Program-made: the position numbers and the translations under genes
In this document: positions 15,744 to 24,517 of the stretch, one piece after another
Layout of the letters: each line of letters starts with the position of its first letter
Numbering within the stretch: the first letter of the stretch is position 1
Origin: Chloroflexota bacterium
GTDB lineage: Bacteria; Chloroflexota; Dehalococcoidia; FW602-bin16
NCBI GenBank assembly: GCA_004297765.1
Contig: SCTZ01000104.1
Span: forward strand, 1 to 33,743
Direction: 5' to 3'
Length of the DNA: 33,743 bases
The notes under the pieces: model-generated
Databases searched by the model: none
What the model was told of the DNA's origin: nothing
The model's input: only the letters and a program-made list of their open reading frames with translations

Positions 15744-17198
15744 CTAGCTTTGGACCTGGGGAACGGCCTTCCAGAAGTAGCCCGTGAAGCCCCGCTCCTT
15801 GTCGGTGGCGTGCTTTCGGAAGGACATTCTGAGGGGCAATCCCACCTTTAGATCCGCCAGCTCGCAGTCCGTGAAGTCGGCCAAGAACCGGCCGCCGCCG
15901 TCGAACTGCACCATGCCGTAGATGGCGGGCGGATCCATCGAGACCGCGAGCATATCGCCCGTGAAGCTCTTGATTGTGGCGGGCACATCAGCAAACTCGT
16001 AATCGTCAAAGCGGTTGATTGCCCCGCATTCCGGATTGACACAGATGTCCGCTTTCGGAAATTGCGGGGTGCCACACAGCTGGCACCTGGCGCCCACCAT
16101 GCCAAGGATCATCTTGCGGTTCCGGAAGAGGATGGTCATCGCCGTCTGGTTAGGAGATTCGGCGCGGATACCCGTCTCCGTCACGATCAGGTCGCGGAAC
16201 TTGAGGTACTTGACGTAGTTCTCGTGGCTCTTCTTGTTGGCGAGCGAGTCCTTGATGCCTGCCCGCGGGGCGAGGTCGCGGATCGCCTCAGTAACCTGGA
16301 ACAGGAGGGCGTCGCAGCCCTGGCCGAAGCCGGCGACGACAATGCGCTCGCCCGGCTTGGCCTGCTCCAGAGCGGCGATCAGCATGACGAGCGGGTGGGC
16401 TGTGCCGGTCTCACCGCAAACCTCGTGCAGGTTGTCGACCACCTGCTCGGGCTTGGCGCCCATCGCCCTGCCGATGCCGGGGTGATCACGCCGTAGGATG
16501 CAGGGATAGACCAGCTTGTCCACGTCCTGAATGGAGAGGCCCTGCTTAACAAGTAGGCCATCGATGGCCTGGGGGATGATCTTGGCGTAGCCCTCCTCCC
16601 GCAGCCAGCGTTCTTCCCAATTGTAGTCGAACTGGCGCTGTGCGCCACGGTAATGATCGACGAAGTCGTAGGAGACCGAGTGGGCGCCCTTGAACTCCGC
16701 GATCACGTTCTCATCGCCCAGGAGAAGGGCAGCTGCACCGTCGCCGAAGAGCATCTCGAAGCTGGAGGCGGCCTTGGCGTCGCGCTTGTCGGCGGCGGCG
16801 ACGAGGACGCTCCGGCGCTCGCCGCTCTTCACGGCGGCCAGCCCCGCGAGCAGGGCGGAAGTGCCAGCGCGCAGCGAGGAGGTGAAGTCGGCACTCATGA
16901 TGTCCTCGCGCAGGTTGAGGGCGGTCGCGACGATCCCAGCATGCAGCCGATCGGAGAAGGACAGCGTAGTGGAGGCGAGGTAGAGCCCCTCCACCTTCGC
17001 CTTGCTCGCCCCGATCAGGCAATCCCTCGCGGCGGCGACGGCCATGGTCACGCTGTCCTCGTCCCAGTTGCACATCGACCGTTCACCTTGAGCCAGCGCC
17101 CCGACGCTCGGCGCTAGCCAGCCGACGTGCCTCAGGATGCTCTTACGGTCAAGCCGCAGCCGAGGGACATAGCCCCCGTAAGACGAAATTCCGATCAT
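15744..17198 (-). CDS. HMG-CoA synthase-like protein fused to DUF35 zinc-ribbon/OB domain
   Basis: 484 residues. Residues 1-340 follow the HMG-CoA synthase/KAS III fold: ISSYGGYVPR, MLFGDGAAALLLGDE, YPCILRRDHPG, CGETGTAHPL and VAGFGQGCDALL. Residues about 345-480 form a DUF35 domain, with zinc ligands C372, C375, C386 and C391 and an OB fold after them. The catalytic cysteine expected before AGT is replaced: the segment is FTSSLRAGTSAL, with Leu109 in the Cys position. Synthase activity is therefore doubtful, and the domain may be a CoA-binding scaffold. In archaea, thiolase, DUF35 and HMG-CoA synthase form one complex; here two of the three are fused and the thiolase gene follows. ATG is preceded by AAGGAGGACGTT. 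Confidence 0.9.
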   Translation of the reverse strand: MIGISSYGGYVPRLRLDRKSILRHVGWLAPSVGALAQGERSMCNWDEDSVTMAVAAARDCLIGASKAKVEGLYLASTTLSFSDRLHAGIVATALNLREDIMSADFTSSLRAGTSALLAGLAAVKSGERRSVLVAAADKRDAKAASSFEMLFGDGAAALLLGDENVIAEFKGAHSVSYDFVDHYRGAQRQFDYNWEERWLREEGYAKIIPQAIDGLLVKQGLSIQDVDKLVYPCILRRDHPGIGRAMGAKPEQVVDNLHEVCGETGTAHPLVMLIAALEQAKPGERIVVAGFGQGCDALLFQVTEAIRDLAPRAGIKDSLANKKSHENYVKYLKFRDLIVTETGIRAESPNQTAMTILFRNRKMILGMVGARCQLCGTPQFPKADICVNPECGAINRFDDYEFADVPATIKSFTGDMLAVSMDPPAIYGMVQFDGGGRFLADFTDCELADLKVGLPLRMSFRKHATDKERGFTGYFWKAVPQVQS

Positions 17199-17214
17199 AA
17201 CGTCCTCCTTCCGC

Positions 17215-18135
17215 TCAGGGCCGCGGCGGCGCCGGGTTTACAAGGTCCTTCGTAATGCCGGGCATCGCCCCCAACAGCTCATCCACCGTCCAGTAGCCAT
17301 GCTGGTTGTACAGCGTGCGGATCGGCTCCGGCTCGGGGTACAGCGCGACGGTCGGCCCCATGACCAGAAAGATACGCCCGTTGACGTGAGCCGCTTGATC
17401 GGTGCAGAGCCACACCACCAACGGCGCCACATACTCTGGTTTCCACTCCTCCAGATTCTTGAGACCGTCCGCCAACTCGGTCTGGCCCACCTTAGCAGCC
17501 TTTCCGGCCGACGCCCGCAAGTTGTCCGTGAGGGTTAGTCTGGTGCCGGCGCCCGGCCGGATTGCATTAACCGTCACGCCATAACCGCCAAGGTCGCGTG
17601 CCACCGTGCGGGTGAACCCCACGATGCCCTCTTTTACGGTGCTATAATTCGCCTGTCCCATCCATCCTAGTCCGGACAAGGAAGAGGTGTTCACGATGCG
17701 ACCGGAGCGCTGCTCGCGGAAGATCACCGCGGCAGCGCGCGAGACGGCGAAGTGACCCTTGAGATGGACCGCCACCACGGCGTCCCAATCCTCTTCGGTC
17801 ATGTTGTGGAACATGCGATCACGCAGGATGCCGGCGTTATTGACCACGATGTCCAGGCGACCGAAGCTGCCCAGGGCGGTTTGTACAATGCGCTGGCCGC
17901 CCTCCATCGTGGCCACCGTGTCGTAGTTGGCGACGGCGCGCCCGCCCGCCGCACGAATCTCAGCGACCACCTCGTCGGCAGGGCTGCTGGACTGGCCGGT
18001 GCCATCGGTGGCACCCCCGATGTCGTTGACGACGACCGCCGCGCCCTCCTGCGCGAGCAACAGCGCCTCACCGCGTCCAATGCCTCGACCCGCACCGGTC
18101 ACAACCGCCACTTTCCCTTCGAGTCTTCCGGCCAT
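17215..18135 (-). CDS. MFE-2-like short-chain dehydrogenase, probable (3R)-hydroxyacyl-CoA dehydrogenase
   Basis: 306 residues, with the NAD(P)-binding GAGRGIG at 14-20, VNDIGG at 37-41, NNAG at 99-102 and the catalytic set S151, Y164 and K168 (NYSTVKEG). The inserted segment DGTGQSSSPADEVV and the extended C terminus are like the dehydrogenase part of peroxisomal multifunctional enzyme type 2 (17-beta-HSD4), which oxidises (3R)-hydroxyacyl-CoA. This fits the MaoC-type (R)-hydratase genes directly upstream and the SCP2-type thiolase downstream. ATG follows AGGGGG. The assignment to SDR is certain; the (3R) specificity is inferred from family resemblance and neighbours. Confidence 0.92.
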   Translation of the reverse strand: MAGRLEGKVAVVTGAGRGIGRGEALLLAQEGAAVVVNDIGGATDGTGQSSSPADEVVAEIRAAGGRAVANYDTVATMEGGQRIVQTALGSFGRLDIVVNNAGILRDRMFHNMTEEDWDAVVAVHLKGHFAVSRAAAVIFREQRSGRIVNTSSLSGLGWMGQANYSTVKEGIVGFTRTVARDLGGYGVTVNAIRPGAGTRLTLTDNLRASAGKAAKVGQTELADGLKNLEEWKPEYVAPLVVWLCTDQAAHVNGRIFLVMGPTVALYPEPEPIRTLYNQHGYWTVDELLGAMPGITKDLVNPAPPRP

Positions 18136-18221
18136 ATCGTTTTCCCCCTATGTTTCAGAATTGGTGATCAAGATATTGGCTGCTAGGATGACAATCCGCT
18201 TCGCACGCTGCCGGGCCAGCA

Positions 18222-18237
18222 CCGCGCGGTCGCGCGG
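18222..18237 (-). repeat. GC-only inverted repeat in 128-base gap between MaoC and SDR genes
   Basis: CCGCGCG and CGCGCGG flank two bases, giving a near-perfect palindrome about 27 bases past the MaoC stop. It could stop or stabilise the transcript. The rest of the gap, closer to the SDR, is AT-richer but shows no clear promoter. Confidence 0.3.
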
Positions 18238-18263
18238 GCCTCGGAGTAGCCTGAAGACCTCGG

Positions 18264-18695
18264 CTAGCCCCGGGCCGGCAGCGTGAAAACGAACGAGCCG
18301 GTTGTCGTCTGCTGTCCCTTAGCGTTTTCGGTCCAGACCTCACATTCGATCCAACGCTCGCCATCACGCTCATACTTCGCGCCGACCCTGCCGCGGCAGG
18401 TGATCGGCTGGCGGGCGGGATCTGTCTCACGGTAGCGTACACTGAACTTGCGCACCGTCCCCCACTCACCGATCCAGTCCGTGATCATCTGCGTGAGGTA
18501 GGCAGCCTTCAGGCGCCCGTGCACTATCACGTCGGGCAGGCCAGTGCTGCGCGCTAACTCCTGATCGTAGTGCACCTCGTAGAAATCTCCAGACCCGGCA
18601 GCCCAGAGCACAAGCTGCCTGGCCCCTGGGTTCTTCACCAAGCATGGCACCTCGGTGCCAACCTCGACGTCCTCATAGCAGAGTTGTCCAGCCAT
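18264..18695 (-). CDS. MaoC-like (R)-specific hydratase, catalytic partner
   Basis: 143 residues from ATG 18695, preceded by GAGGAG; a much longer open frame upstream belongs to the neighbour's region. Hot-dog fold with the hydratase-2 active-site pattern GSGDFYEVHYD, giving D37 and H42 as the catalytic pair, followed by the GLPDVIVHGRL helix region. It should add water to trans-enoyl-CoA to give the (3R)-hydroxy product. It lies 17 bases after a second MaoC-like gene whose own active-site histidine is missing, so the two probably form a heterodimer like ChsH1-ChsH2 of steroid side-chain degradation. Confidence 0.88.
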   Translation of the reverse strand: MAGQLCYEDVEVGTEVPCLVKNPGARQLVLWAAGSGDFYEVHYDQELARSTGLPDVIVHGRLKAAYLTQMITDWIGEWGTVRKFSVRYRETDPARQPITCRGRVGAKYERDGERWIECEVWTENAKGQQTTTGSFVFTLPARG

Positions 18696-18712
18696 CTCCT
18701 CTATCCTCGTCA

Positions 18713-19174
18713 CTAGTAGCGTATGATCGTGAACCGCGCTTTGGCCACTACTTCCTGGCGCTGGTTCTGCCAAGTGGACTCCATACTCACCACCAGCATG
18801 GGGCCGATGCGGCTCTGTCGCTCGCTCAGGTCGGTCAGCTTGTTCACAACCGTGATAGTATCGCCAGCGCGGACGGGCCGGAGGATCTCCCACTCGCCGC
18901 CGCCATCAAGCGCCCGCGGCGGCAACAGCGTTTCGATGGGTGCGAACGGCAGCTCGCCTATCAGGAAAGCAGCGCAGAATAGACTGGGCGGGGCGACGAC
19001 GCCGCCGAAACGGCTTCCGCGGGCCGTTTCCTCATCCCCAAAAAGCGGGTTGGGATCGCCCACCCCCTCAGCAAACCGCTTGATGAATGTCTTGTTGATC
19101 TCGACCACGACCGGCGCCGACTCGCGGCCAACGGCCTGCCGGAGTTGCTCTGTAATAAGCGATTCTTGCGTCAA
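18713..19174 (-). CDS. MaoC/FAS1-like dehydratase N-domain protein, non-catalytic partner
   Basis: 153 residues from a TTG at 19174, chosen because GGAGGG lies five bases upstream; the frame is open further up, but that part overlaps the transporter gene and has no domain similarity. The pattern is EGVGDPNPLFGDEETA (35-50) followed by FGGVVAPPSL, typical of the MaoC dehydratase N-terminal family. Where active hydratases have His, this has F45. It therefore most likely pairs with the next protein and helps hold the CoA substrate. A bulky-substrate hydratase of the heteromeric type is the best model. Confidence 0.85.
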   Translation of the reverse strand: MTQESLITEQLRQAVGRESAPVVVEINKTFIKRFAEGVGDPNPLFGDEETARGSRFGGVVAPPSLFCAAFLIGELPFAPIETLLPPRALDGGGEWEILRPVRAGDTITVVNKLTDLSERQSRIGPMLVVSMESTWQNQRQEVVAKARFTIIRY

Positions 19175-19227
19175 GTTGTCCCTCCAAACAGCGGACTTCG
19201 GGCCAGTGCCGATTCGCGCTTTGGCGC

Positions 19228-20211
19228 TCAGGGCAATTCGTACTCGTGGCAAGCTACCATTCCCCCCCCCATGTCTTTCAGCTGAGGCTCATCCTCCGAG
19301 CACAGCGGCCGAGCGATCGGACAGCGCGGGTGAAAGCGGCAGCCCGGCGGCGGGTTCAAAGGGCTTGGCACCTCGCCGCCGAGGACAATCCCCGTGCGTG
19401 GGGCATCGGGATGCGCGGGCAAGGCGGCCGAGAGCAAAGCCTGCGTGTAAGGGTGCAGCGGCCGCGCGTATAGCTCCCGGCTGTCGGCAATCTCGACGAG
19501 CTTGCCGAGGTACATCACGCCGATTCGCTGGCTGATATACTTCACCGCGGCCAAATCGTGCGCGATCACCAGGTAGCTCACGCCGGTCTTTGCCTGAAGG
19601 TCCTTCATGAGCTTCAGGATCTGCGCGCGTATGGACACGTCGAGCGCCGAGATCGGCTCGTCGAGCACGATGCACTCCGGGCGCGGCGCGAGCGCCCGGG
19701 CGATGGCGATTCGCTGCCGCTGCCCGCCACTGAACTCGTGCGGATAGAGCGTAGCGCACCGCGCGGGAAGGCCCACTTGCTCGATCACCGCCGCGACCCG
19801 CTCTTGCGCCTCCGCCCGCGAAACCTTGCCCGCACCGCGCAACGGCTCGGCGATAGAATCGCCTACCCGCATTCGCGGGTCGAGTGAGCTGTAGGGGTCC
19901 TGGAATACCGCCTGTACCGATCGCCGGTAGCGCGCAATTGCGCTTGGTCCCGCCGCGAAGAGGTCCTCGCCGCCGAAGGAAAGGGAGCCGGCAGTGGGCT
20001 TCAACAGAAGCAGTACCAGCCGGGAAGCAGTCGTCTTGCCGCAGCCGGATTCGCCTACAAGGCCCAGTGTCTCGCCCCGCCGGATCGTTAGGTCCACCCC
20101 GTCCACGGCCTTGACCAATCCGACCGTCTTGCGCAACACGAGTCCCTTGGTCACCTGGAAGTGCTTCTTCAGTCCCCGCGCCTCAATGAGTGGCGCGTTG
20201 TTGCTCAGCAT
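19228..20211 (-). CDS. dppF: Oligopeptide/dipeptide-type ABC transporter ATPase (DppF/OppF-like)
   Basis: 327 residues from ATG 20211, which has GAGGAGG upstream and overlaps the end of dppD by 7 bases; the longer open frame upstream is not coding. Walker A is GESGCGKT (53-60), the signature is SGGQRQR (161-167), Walker B is IVLDEP (181-186) and the switch is H218. The C-terminal oligopeptide-transporter extension has the Fe-S-like cysteine segment CRFHPRCP. Together with DppD it powers import through DppB and DppC. Naming follows the family; the transported solute need not be a peptide, and an acid or amphipathic organic molecule is plausible here. Confidence 0.93.
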   Translation of the reverse strand: MLSNNAPLIEARGLKKHFQVTKGLVLRKTVGLVKAVDGVDLTIRRGETLGLVGESGCGKTTASRLVLLLLKPTAGSLSFGGEDLFAAGPSAIARYRRSVQAVFQDPYSSLDPRMRVGDSIAEPLRGAGKVSRAEAQERVAAVIEQVGLPARCATLYPHEFSGGQRQRIAIARALAPRPECIVLDEPISALDVSIRAQILKLMKDLQAKTGVSYLVIAHDLAAVKYISQRIGVMYLGKLVEIADSRELYARPLHPYTQALLSAALPAHPDAPRTGIVLGGEVPSPLNPPPGCRFHPRCPIARPLCSEDEPQLKDMGGGMVACHEYELP

Positions 20212-21200
20212 GCGGCACTGCCTCCTCGCCAACAACTCACCTGGTGGTTTTCGCTCACCGCAACTTCCGGCGGATATTCTTGCAGACAGCGCTCGATCCT
20301 CTCGGTGCAGCGGGGAGCGAAGCGGCAGTGCCCGTGGGGGTTTACCAGGTCCGGCGGCTGGCCATCGATCGTCGCCAGCTCTTGCTCCTCCGCCTGCACT
20401 TTCGGGATACAGGCCAGCAGCGCTTTTGTATACGGGTGGCACGGATTGTCGAACAGATCTCTCGTCCCCGCGGTCTCGACGATCCTCCCCGCATACATCA
20501 CCGCGACCCGGTCGCACATGCGCGCCACGACGCCGAAATCGTGGGTGATGAAGACCATCGACAACTGCAGCCTGTTCTGCGCCTCCCTCAGCAGCTCGAG
20601 GTACTGCGCCTGAACGGTCACGTCCAGGGCAGTGGTCGGCTCGTCGGCGATCAATAGCGTAGGCTGGCAAGAGAGTCCAATGGCGCCCACTACCCTTTGC
20701 CTCTGGCCGCCGCTCATCTGATGCGGATAATCACCAAGACGCTTCTCGGCCGCCGGAATACGCACCAGCTTCAACGATTCGATCACCTTCTGCCAGAGCG
20801 CACCGCCCCGAAGCCGCTGATGTAGCCTGATCGGTTCAGCCGTTTGGTCGCCAATCGTGAAGGCGGGGTTGAGGGAGCTCATCGGGTCTTGGAGGACAAT
20901 TGAAATCTCCTTCCCACGCACCCTCTGCATCTCACGCTCGCTGAGCTGCAACAGATCTCGGCCACCAAGGACAACGCGGCCACCCACGATCCTACCGGCG
21001 GGCGCCGGCACGAGTCGCATCAGGGAGAGGGAGGTCATCGTCTTGCCGCATCCCGATTCGCCCACCAGGCCAAAAGCTTCCCCCCGCCGGACGTGGAAGC
21101 TGACGCCGTCAACCGCGCGCAGCACGCCACGGCGGACGAAGAAGTAGGTCCTCAGCCCTTCCACCCGCAGCACGACGTCGGATCCGTTTTCCGTCATCAT
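20205..21200 (-). CDS. dppD: Oligopeptide/dipeptide-type ABC transporter ATPase (DppD-like)
   Basis: 331 residues. Walker A is GESGCGKT (47-54), Q-loop [11 protein letters not shown], signature SGGQRQR (162-168), Walker B LLIADEP (181-187) and switch histidine in FITHDFG. The C-terminal extension carries [14 protein letters not shown], as in DppD/OppD. The start overlaps the dppC stop as ATGA. It is one of the two cytoplasmic ATPases of the importer. Confidence 0.93.
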   Translation of the reverse strand: MMTENGSDVVLRVEGLRTYFFVRRGVLRAVDGVSFHVRRGEAFGLVGESGCGKTMTSLSLMRLVPAPAGRIVGGRVVLGGRDLLQLSEREMQRVRGKEISIVLQDPMSSLNPAFTIGDQTAEPIRLHQRLRGGALWQKVIESLKLVRIPAAEKRLGDYPHQMSGGQRQRVVGAIGLSCQPTLLIADEPTTALDVTVQAQYLELLREAQNRLQLSMVFITHDFGVVARMCDRVAVMYAGRIVETAGTRDLFDNPCHPYTKALLACIPKVQAEEQELATIDGQPPDLVNPHGHCRFAPRCTERIERCLQEYPPEVAVSENHQVSCWRGGSAAC

Positions 21201-22111
21201 AGCTGCCTCAGCTTCGGGTCGAAGCGATCCCGTACCCAGTCACCAAGAATGTTCAGCGCCAGGACTGTGAGAAGCATGGCCATGCCGGGCCACAGACTGA
21301 CCCACCACGCCGAGGCAATGAGGCCGCTGCCGTCGGCCACCATCACGCCCCAGGCGGGCTGTGGGGGAGGCACGCCAACGCCGAGGAAGCTGAGCGAGGA
21401 CTCCAGCAAAATAACATAGCCCACCTGCAGCGTAGCCAGCACCAGTAGCGTGGGCAGAACATTCGGGAAGATGTGGTGCAGCATTATCGGGAGGGGAGAG
21501 CGTCCCGCCACCCTGGCAGCGAGAACGAAATCCTGTTCCTTGATCGCGAGCACCTCGGCGCGGACCTGCCGCGCGTAGCGCGGCCAGAGTAAGACCATGA
21601 GTACGATGATAATGTTCTGGAAGCTCGCGCCCAACGCTGCGGCCATGACGATAGCCACCAGCACCAATGGCATCGCCAGTCCGATGTCGGTGATCATCAT
21701 TAGCAACCTATCCACCCAACCACCGAAGTAGCCGGAAACGATGCCGATCGCGCTGCCGATCGCCCCAGCAAACAGGATGGCGATCGTCGAGATCACGAGG
21801 GAGATGCGTGCGCCCAGGATCAGCCGGCTGAGTGTATCGCGGCCGAGCGTGTCGGTGCCGAGCACGTGCCGCATGCTCCCGCCGGTCACGAAGGCGGGCG
21901 GCAACAACTTTTCCCGCAACCCACCGTCGTTGGCGCCGTAGGGCGCGAGCATCGGCGCCAGCAAGGCCACCAACAGCAGAGCGAAGACGATCACCAGCGC
22001 GATCTTCGGCACGTCCCGCAGCTCCGACAACAGCCCATGCCATCGGGAAGCGGCACGCGGCAGGCATAGTCCAGGTATCAGCTCTACTTCCGCTATTTTC
22101 TCGTCCATCAC
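21197..22111 (-). CDS. dppC: ABC transporter permease (DppC-like)
   Basis: 304 residues, with a cytoplasmic N terminus, a first membrane helix at about 36-55 (IALVIVFALLLVALLAP), and five further helices. HVLGTDTLGRDTLSRLI and the EAA-type cytoplasmic loop around AARVAGRSPLPIMLHHIFPN are standard for DppC/OppC. It overlaps dppB and dppD by 4 bases each, so the importer subunits are translationally coupled. Confidence 0.93.
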   Translation of the reverse strand: MMDEKIAEVELIPGLCLPRAASRWHGLLSELRDVPKIALVIVFALLLVALLAPMLAPYGANDGGLREKLLPPAFVTGGSMRHVLGTDTLGRDTLSRLILGARISLVISTIAILFAGAIGSAIGIVSGYFGGWVDRLLMMITDIGLAMPLVLVAIVMAAALGASFQNIIIVLMVLLWPRYARQVRAEVLAIKEQDFVLAARVAGRSPLPIMLHHIFPNVLPTLLVLATLQVGYVILLESSLSFLGVGVPPPQPAWGVMVADGSGLIASAWWVSLWPGMAMLLTVLALNILGDWVRDRFDPKLRQL

Positions 22112-23025
22112 TCGTACCTGATCTTCGGGTTGAGGTGGGCATAAGACAAGTCGATGAGAAAGTTCGTCACTATGTACATCGCGCTAATCACGATTACTGC
22201 CGCCTGCACCACCGTGTAGTCTCGCCATTGCACCGCGTCGATGACCAGCTTGCCGACACCTGGCCAAGCAAATACGGTTTCAGTGACAACAGCGGCCGAC
22301 ACCATCGACACGAAGAGCATCGCGGCGAAGGTCACTACAGGAATGAGCGCATTCTTCAGCGCATGCTTCCAGATCACAGTGAATTCCGGGACGCCTTTCG
22401 CCCGCGCAAGCTTGACATACTCAGTACCCAGGACGTCGAGCATGGCGGTGCGCACCAAGCGCATTAGCCCGGCCGCGGTGAACCAGCCGGTGGTGATGCC
22501 CGGCAAGATGTAGCTAGAGAAACCGGACATGCCCGCGCTCGGAAGCCACCGCAGCTGTGCCGCGAAGACGAGCATGAGGATCAGGCCAAGCCAAAACAAC
22601 GGCAAGGATTGCCCCAGCACGGCGGCGATCCGACCGATCGCATCAAGTGGACCGCCTCGATACACGGCGGAATAAACGCCGACCGGCAGAGCAATGATCA
22701 ACGAAATCGCCAGCGAGAAGGCGGCGAGACCTAGGCTATTCGGCAGCCTTTCCATCACTAGATCCATTGCCGGGCGTTGCGCCCTGATAGATGCGCCGAA
22801 GTCACCGTGCAGACTTTGCCACAGGAAGGTGCCATACTGCTCGGCCAGAGGCCTGTCCAGCCCGAGGTGATGGGCCAATACCTGGCGATCAGCCGCGGTG
22901 GCGTAGTCATCTAGCATCAGGTCGAGCGGGTTGCCGCTGGCCCTGGTCAACAGGAACACGATCACCGATACCGCCAGCAAGGCGATCACCGCTTGAATCG
23001 CCTTGGCTAGCGCAAATCTAGCCAT
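22108..23025 (-). CDS. dppB: ABC transporter permease (DppB-like)
   Basis: About 305 residues from ATG 23025, chosen because GGAGGTAAAGGAG lies directly before it; an upstream GTG at 23043 would place that site inside the coding sequence. The N-terminal helix AVIALLAVSVIVFLLTRASG, the LGLDRPLAEQYGTFL periplasmic segment and the loop LARAKGVPEFTVIWKHALKN are typical of DppB/OppB. It forms the channel with DppC. Confidence 0.92.
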   Translation of the reverse strand: MARFALAKAIQAVIALLAVSVIVFLLTRASGNPLDLMLDDYATAADRQVLAHHLGLDRPLAEQYGTFLWQSLHGDFGASIRAQRPAMDLVMERLPNSLGLAAFSLAISLIIALPVGVYSAVYRGGPLDAIGRIAAVLGQSLPLFWLGLILMLVFAAQLRWLPSAGMSGFSSYILPGITTGWFTAAGLMRLVRTAMLDVLGTEYVKLARAKGVPEFTVIWKHALKNALIPVVTFAAMLFVSMVSAAVVTETVFAWPGVGKLVIDAVQWRDYTVVQAAVIVISAMYIVTNFLIDLSYAHLNPKIRYE

Positions 23026-23117
23026 CTCCTTTACCTCCAACACCGCATGGCGATCGCCCGGTGACGACGAAGCTACTTAATCGTGACAGGGTTGACCCGA
23101 GCTGCCGCTATGGGCTC

Positions 23118-23564
23118 TCAGTCGTTATCCACGCAGGCATCGTAAGTTGCCGACCGGTCTGGATATTCGCAAAGCTCGATCATGAAGCCGCAGCTGTCCT
23201 TGGGGTGAAACTGCGCCTCCTTCACCTTCCCTTGGGTGATCCTGCCGACGAGACGGACGCCGTTTTCCTCAAAATGCCTGATCGCAGCCTCGAGATCGTC
23301 AACCTTGAAGCAGATCGCGTGCAAGCCTTCGCCCCGCTTTTCGAGGAAACGGTGAACGAACCCCTCCTCAGCGATTGGTGCAACCACCTCCAAGCCGAGC
23401 GGGGAGAGCACGGACCTCATCGCGGCGCGATTCCCAAGCTCGTCCTCCCCGTCTATCTCGATCGGGCGGCTGAAGTGATCACCGAGCACTCTCTCGAAGA
23501 ACCCCGTCGCCCGATCCAAGTCCTTGACCGCGATGTGGATGTGGTCGATTCGCTGCACTCTCAT
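23118..23564 (-). CDS. VOC-family protein, methylmalonyl-CoA epimerase-like
   Basis: 148 residues with two beta-alpha-beta-beta-beta modules. Likely metal ligands are H8 (RIDHIHIAVKD), H82 (GLHAICFKVDD) and E130 (MIELCEYP), with E59 near the remaining site. Length and pattern resemble methylmalonyl-CoA epimerase, which inverts the 2-carbon of a 2-methyl-branched CoA ester before a mutase. Because the mutase here has an unusual active site, the epimerase substrate may also be different; a glyoxalase or dioxygenase role cannot be excluded. ATG follows GAGGGG. It sits between the TetR regulator and dppB. Confidence 0.8.
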   Translation of the reverse strand: MRVQRIDHIHIAVKDLDRATGFFERVLGDHFSRPIEIDGEDELGNRAAMRSVLSPLGLEVVAPIAEEGFVHRFLEKRGEGLHAICFKVDDLEAAIRHFEENGVRLVGRITQGKVKEAQFHPKDSCGFMIELCEYPDRSATYDACVDND

Positions 23565-23624
23565 GAGTCCCCTCCGTCATCACTTACACGCTAGGGCGCT
23601 TCAAGGTGCCCTTGCGCTTGAGCA

Positions 23625-24344
23625 TCAACTGTGGGATGAACCTGTCGCGACCGGTGAGCCCTGGTCGCCCTCCGATCGTGCGTCCGGGCTAGCGACAATG
23701 CCATTCAGCGCGATCTCGGCGAAGGCCTCGGCCAGCGCTTCGGCGGTCATCGGCCCTCCCGGTTTGAACCACCGGAAGCCCCAGTTGCACATCCCCTCGA
23801 CAGCGAGCTTGATGATCCGCGGATCCAGTGTCCGGAACTCGCCGGCCGCGATCCCTTCCTGTATGATGCGGTCCACTGCGGCGGCATACGCCTTGCGCTT
23901 ACGCCTGATCACGGCAAGCCGGCGATCCGAAAGGTGGCTGTCCTCCTTGATCACAACGTGCCAGTACGGGAGGTAGTCCCTCAGCATCGTGAAGCTACAC
24001 TTGAGATGAGCCCGCAGCTTCTCCGACGCGGTCCCGGGGCCCTCGGCGATCGCTGTTGTCTGCACCACAGCAGCGTCGAGAAACCGCTGGTACAGCGCGT
24101 ATAGGATGTCTTCCTTGCTGCTGAAGTAGCGATATACCGTCGCCTTGTTGAGCTCGGTGGCCTCGGCAATCTCGTCCATGGTGGTGGTTTGGTATCCTCC
24201 CGCGCCGAAAAGGCCGACGGCAGTGGCAAGAATGCGATCGGTGCGCGCCTCTGCTAGTTTCGGACCCTTGGCACCACGTTGTTTTTTCTTGCTCGCCGCC
24301 GAGATTGGCAGCACGAGGGTCCCACTAGCTTGTTCGACAGTCAC
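23625..24344 (-). CDS. TetR-family transcriptional regulator
   Basis: 239 residues. A lysine-rich N-terminal tail of about 35 residues precedes the TetR DNA-binding domain, with the helix-turn-helix at about 53-77 (TTTMDEIAEATELNKATVYR, then YFSSKEDIL). The C-terminal part resembles the ligand-binding domain of regulators of fatty-acid and acyl-CoA genes. The GTG start has GGGAGG upstream. As first gene of block B it probably represses this block, and perhaps block A, until a CoA ester accumulates. The 173-base region upstream holds an imperfect inverted repeat that may be its operator. Confidence 0.92.
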   Translation of the reverse strand: MTVEQASGTLVLPISAASKKKQRGAKGPKLAEARTDRILATAVGLFGAGGYQTTTMDEIAEATELNKATVYRYFSSKEDILYALYQRFLDAAVVQTTAIAEGPGTASEKLRAHLKCSFTMLRDYLPYWHVVIKEDSHLSDRRLAVIRRKRKAYAAAVDRIIQEGIAAGEFRTLDPRIIKLAVEGMCNWGFRWFKPGGPMTAEALAEAFAEIALNGIVASPDARSEGDQGSPVATGSSHS

Positions 24345-24377
24345 GATAGTGCCTCCCAGATGATAGGACTTGCGACA

Positions 24378-24400
24378 GCAAGCTGCAGCCTAGCAGTTGC
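24378..24400. promoter_or_regulatory. Imperfect inverted repeat upstream of tetR-like gene
   Basis: GCAAGCTGC and GCAGTTGC flank six bases, with one base missing in the second arm. It lies 34-56 bases upstream of the regulator's GTG, where an autoregulatory operator would be expected. No strong -35/-10 pair was found around it. Confidence 0.25.
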
Positions 24401-24517
24401 TCTTATGGATGGGCGACACACAAGACCTGCGCGCCGCCCACGGCCATGCTCTCTGCCTGATTTGACCGGAAACCACGGGGTATCGTGATCTCAGCCAGAC
24501 CATTGCTCCGAGTCTGC

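Noticed and set aside
18696..18893. Longer N terminus for the catalytic MaoC protein
   Set aside because: It would overlap the neighbouring MaoC gene, and the hot-dog domain starts at the ATG at 18695 with its own ribosome site.
20212..20670. Longer N terminus for the DppF-like ATPase
   Set aside because: The extra residues are dppD read in another frame; the ATP-binding domain starts just after ATG 20211.
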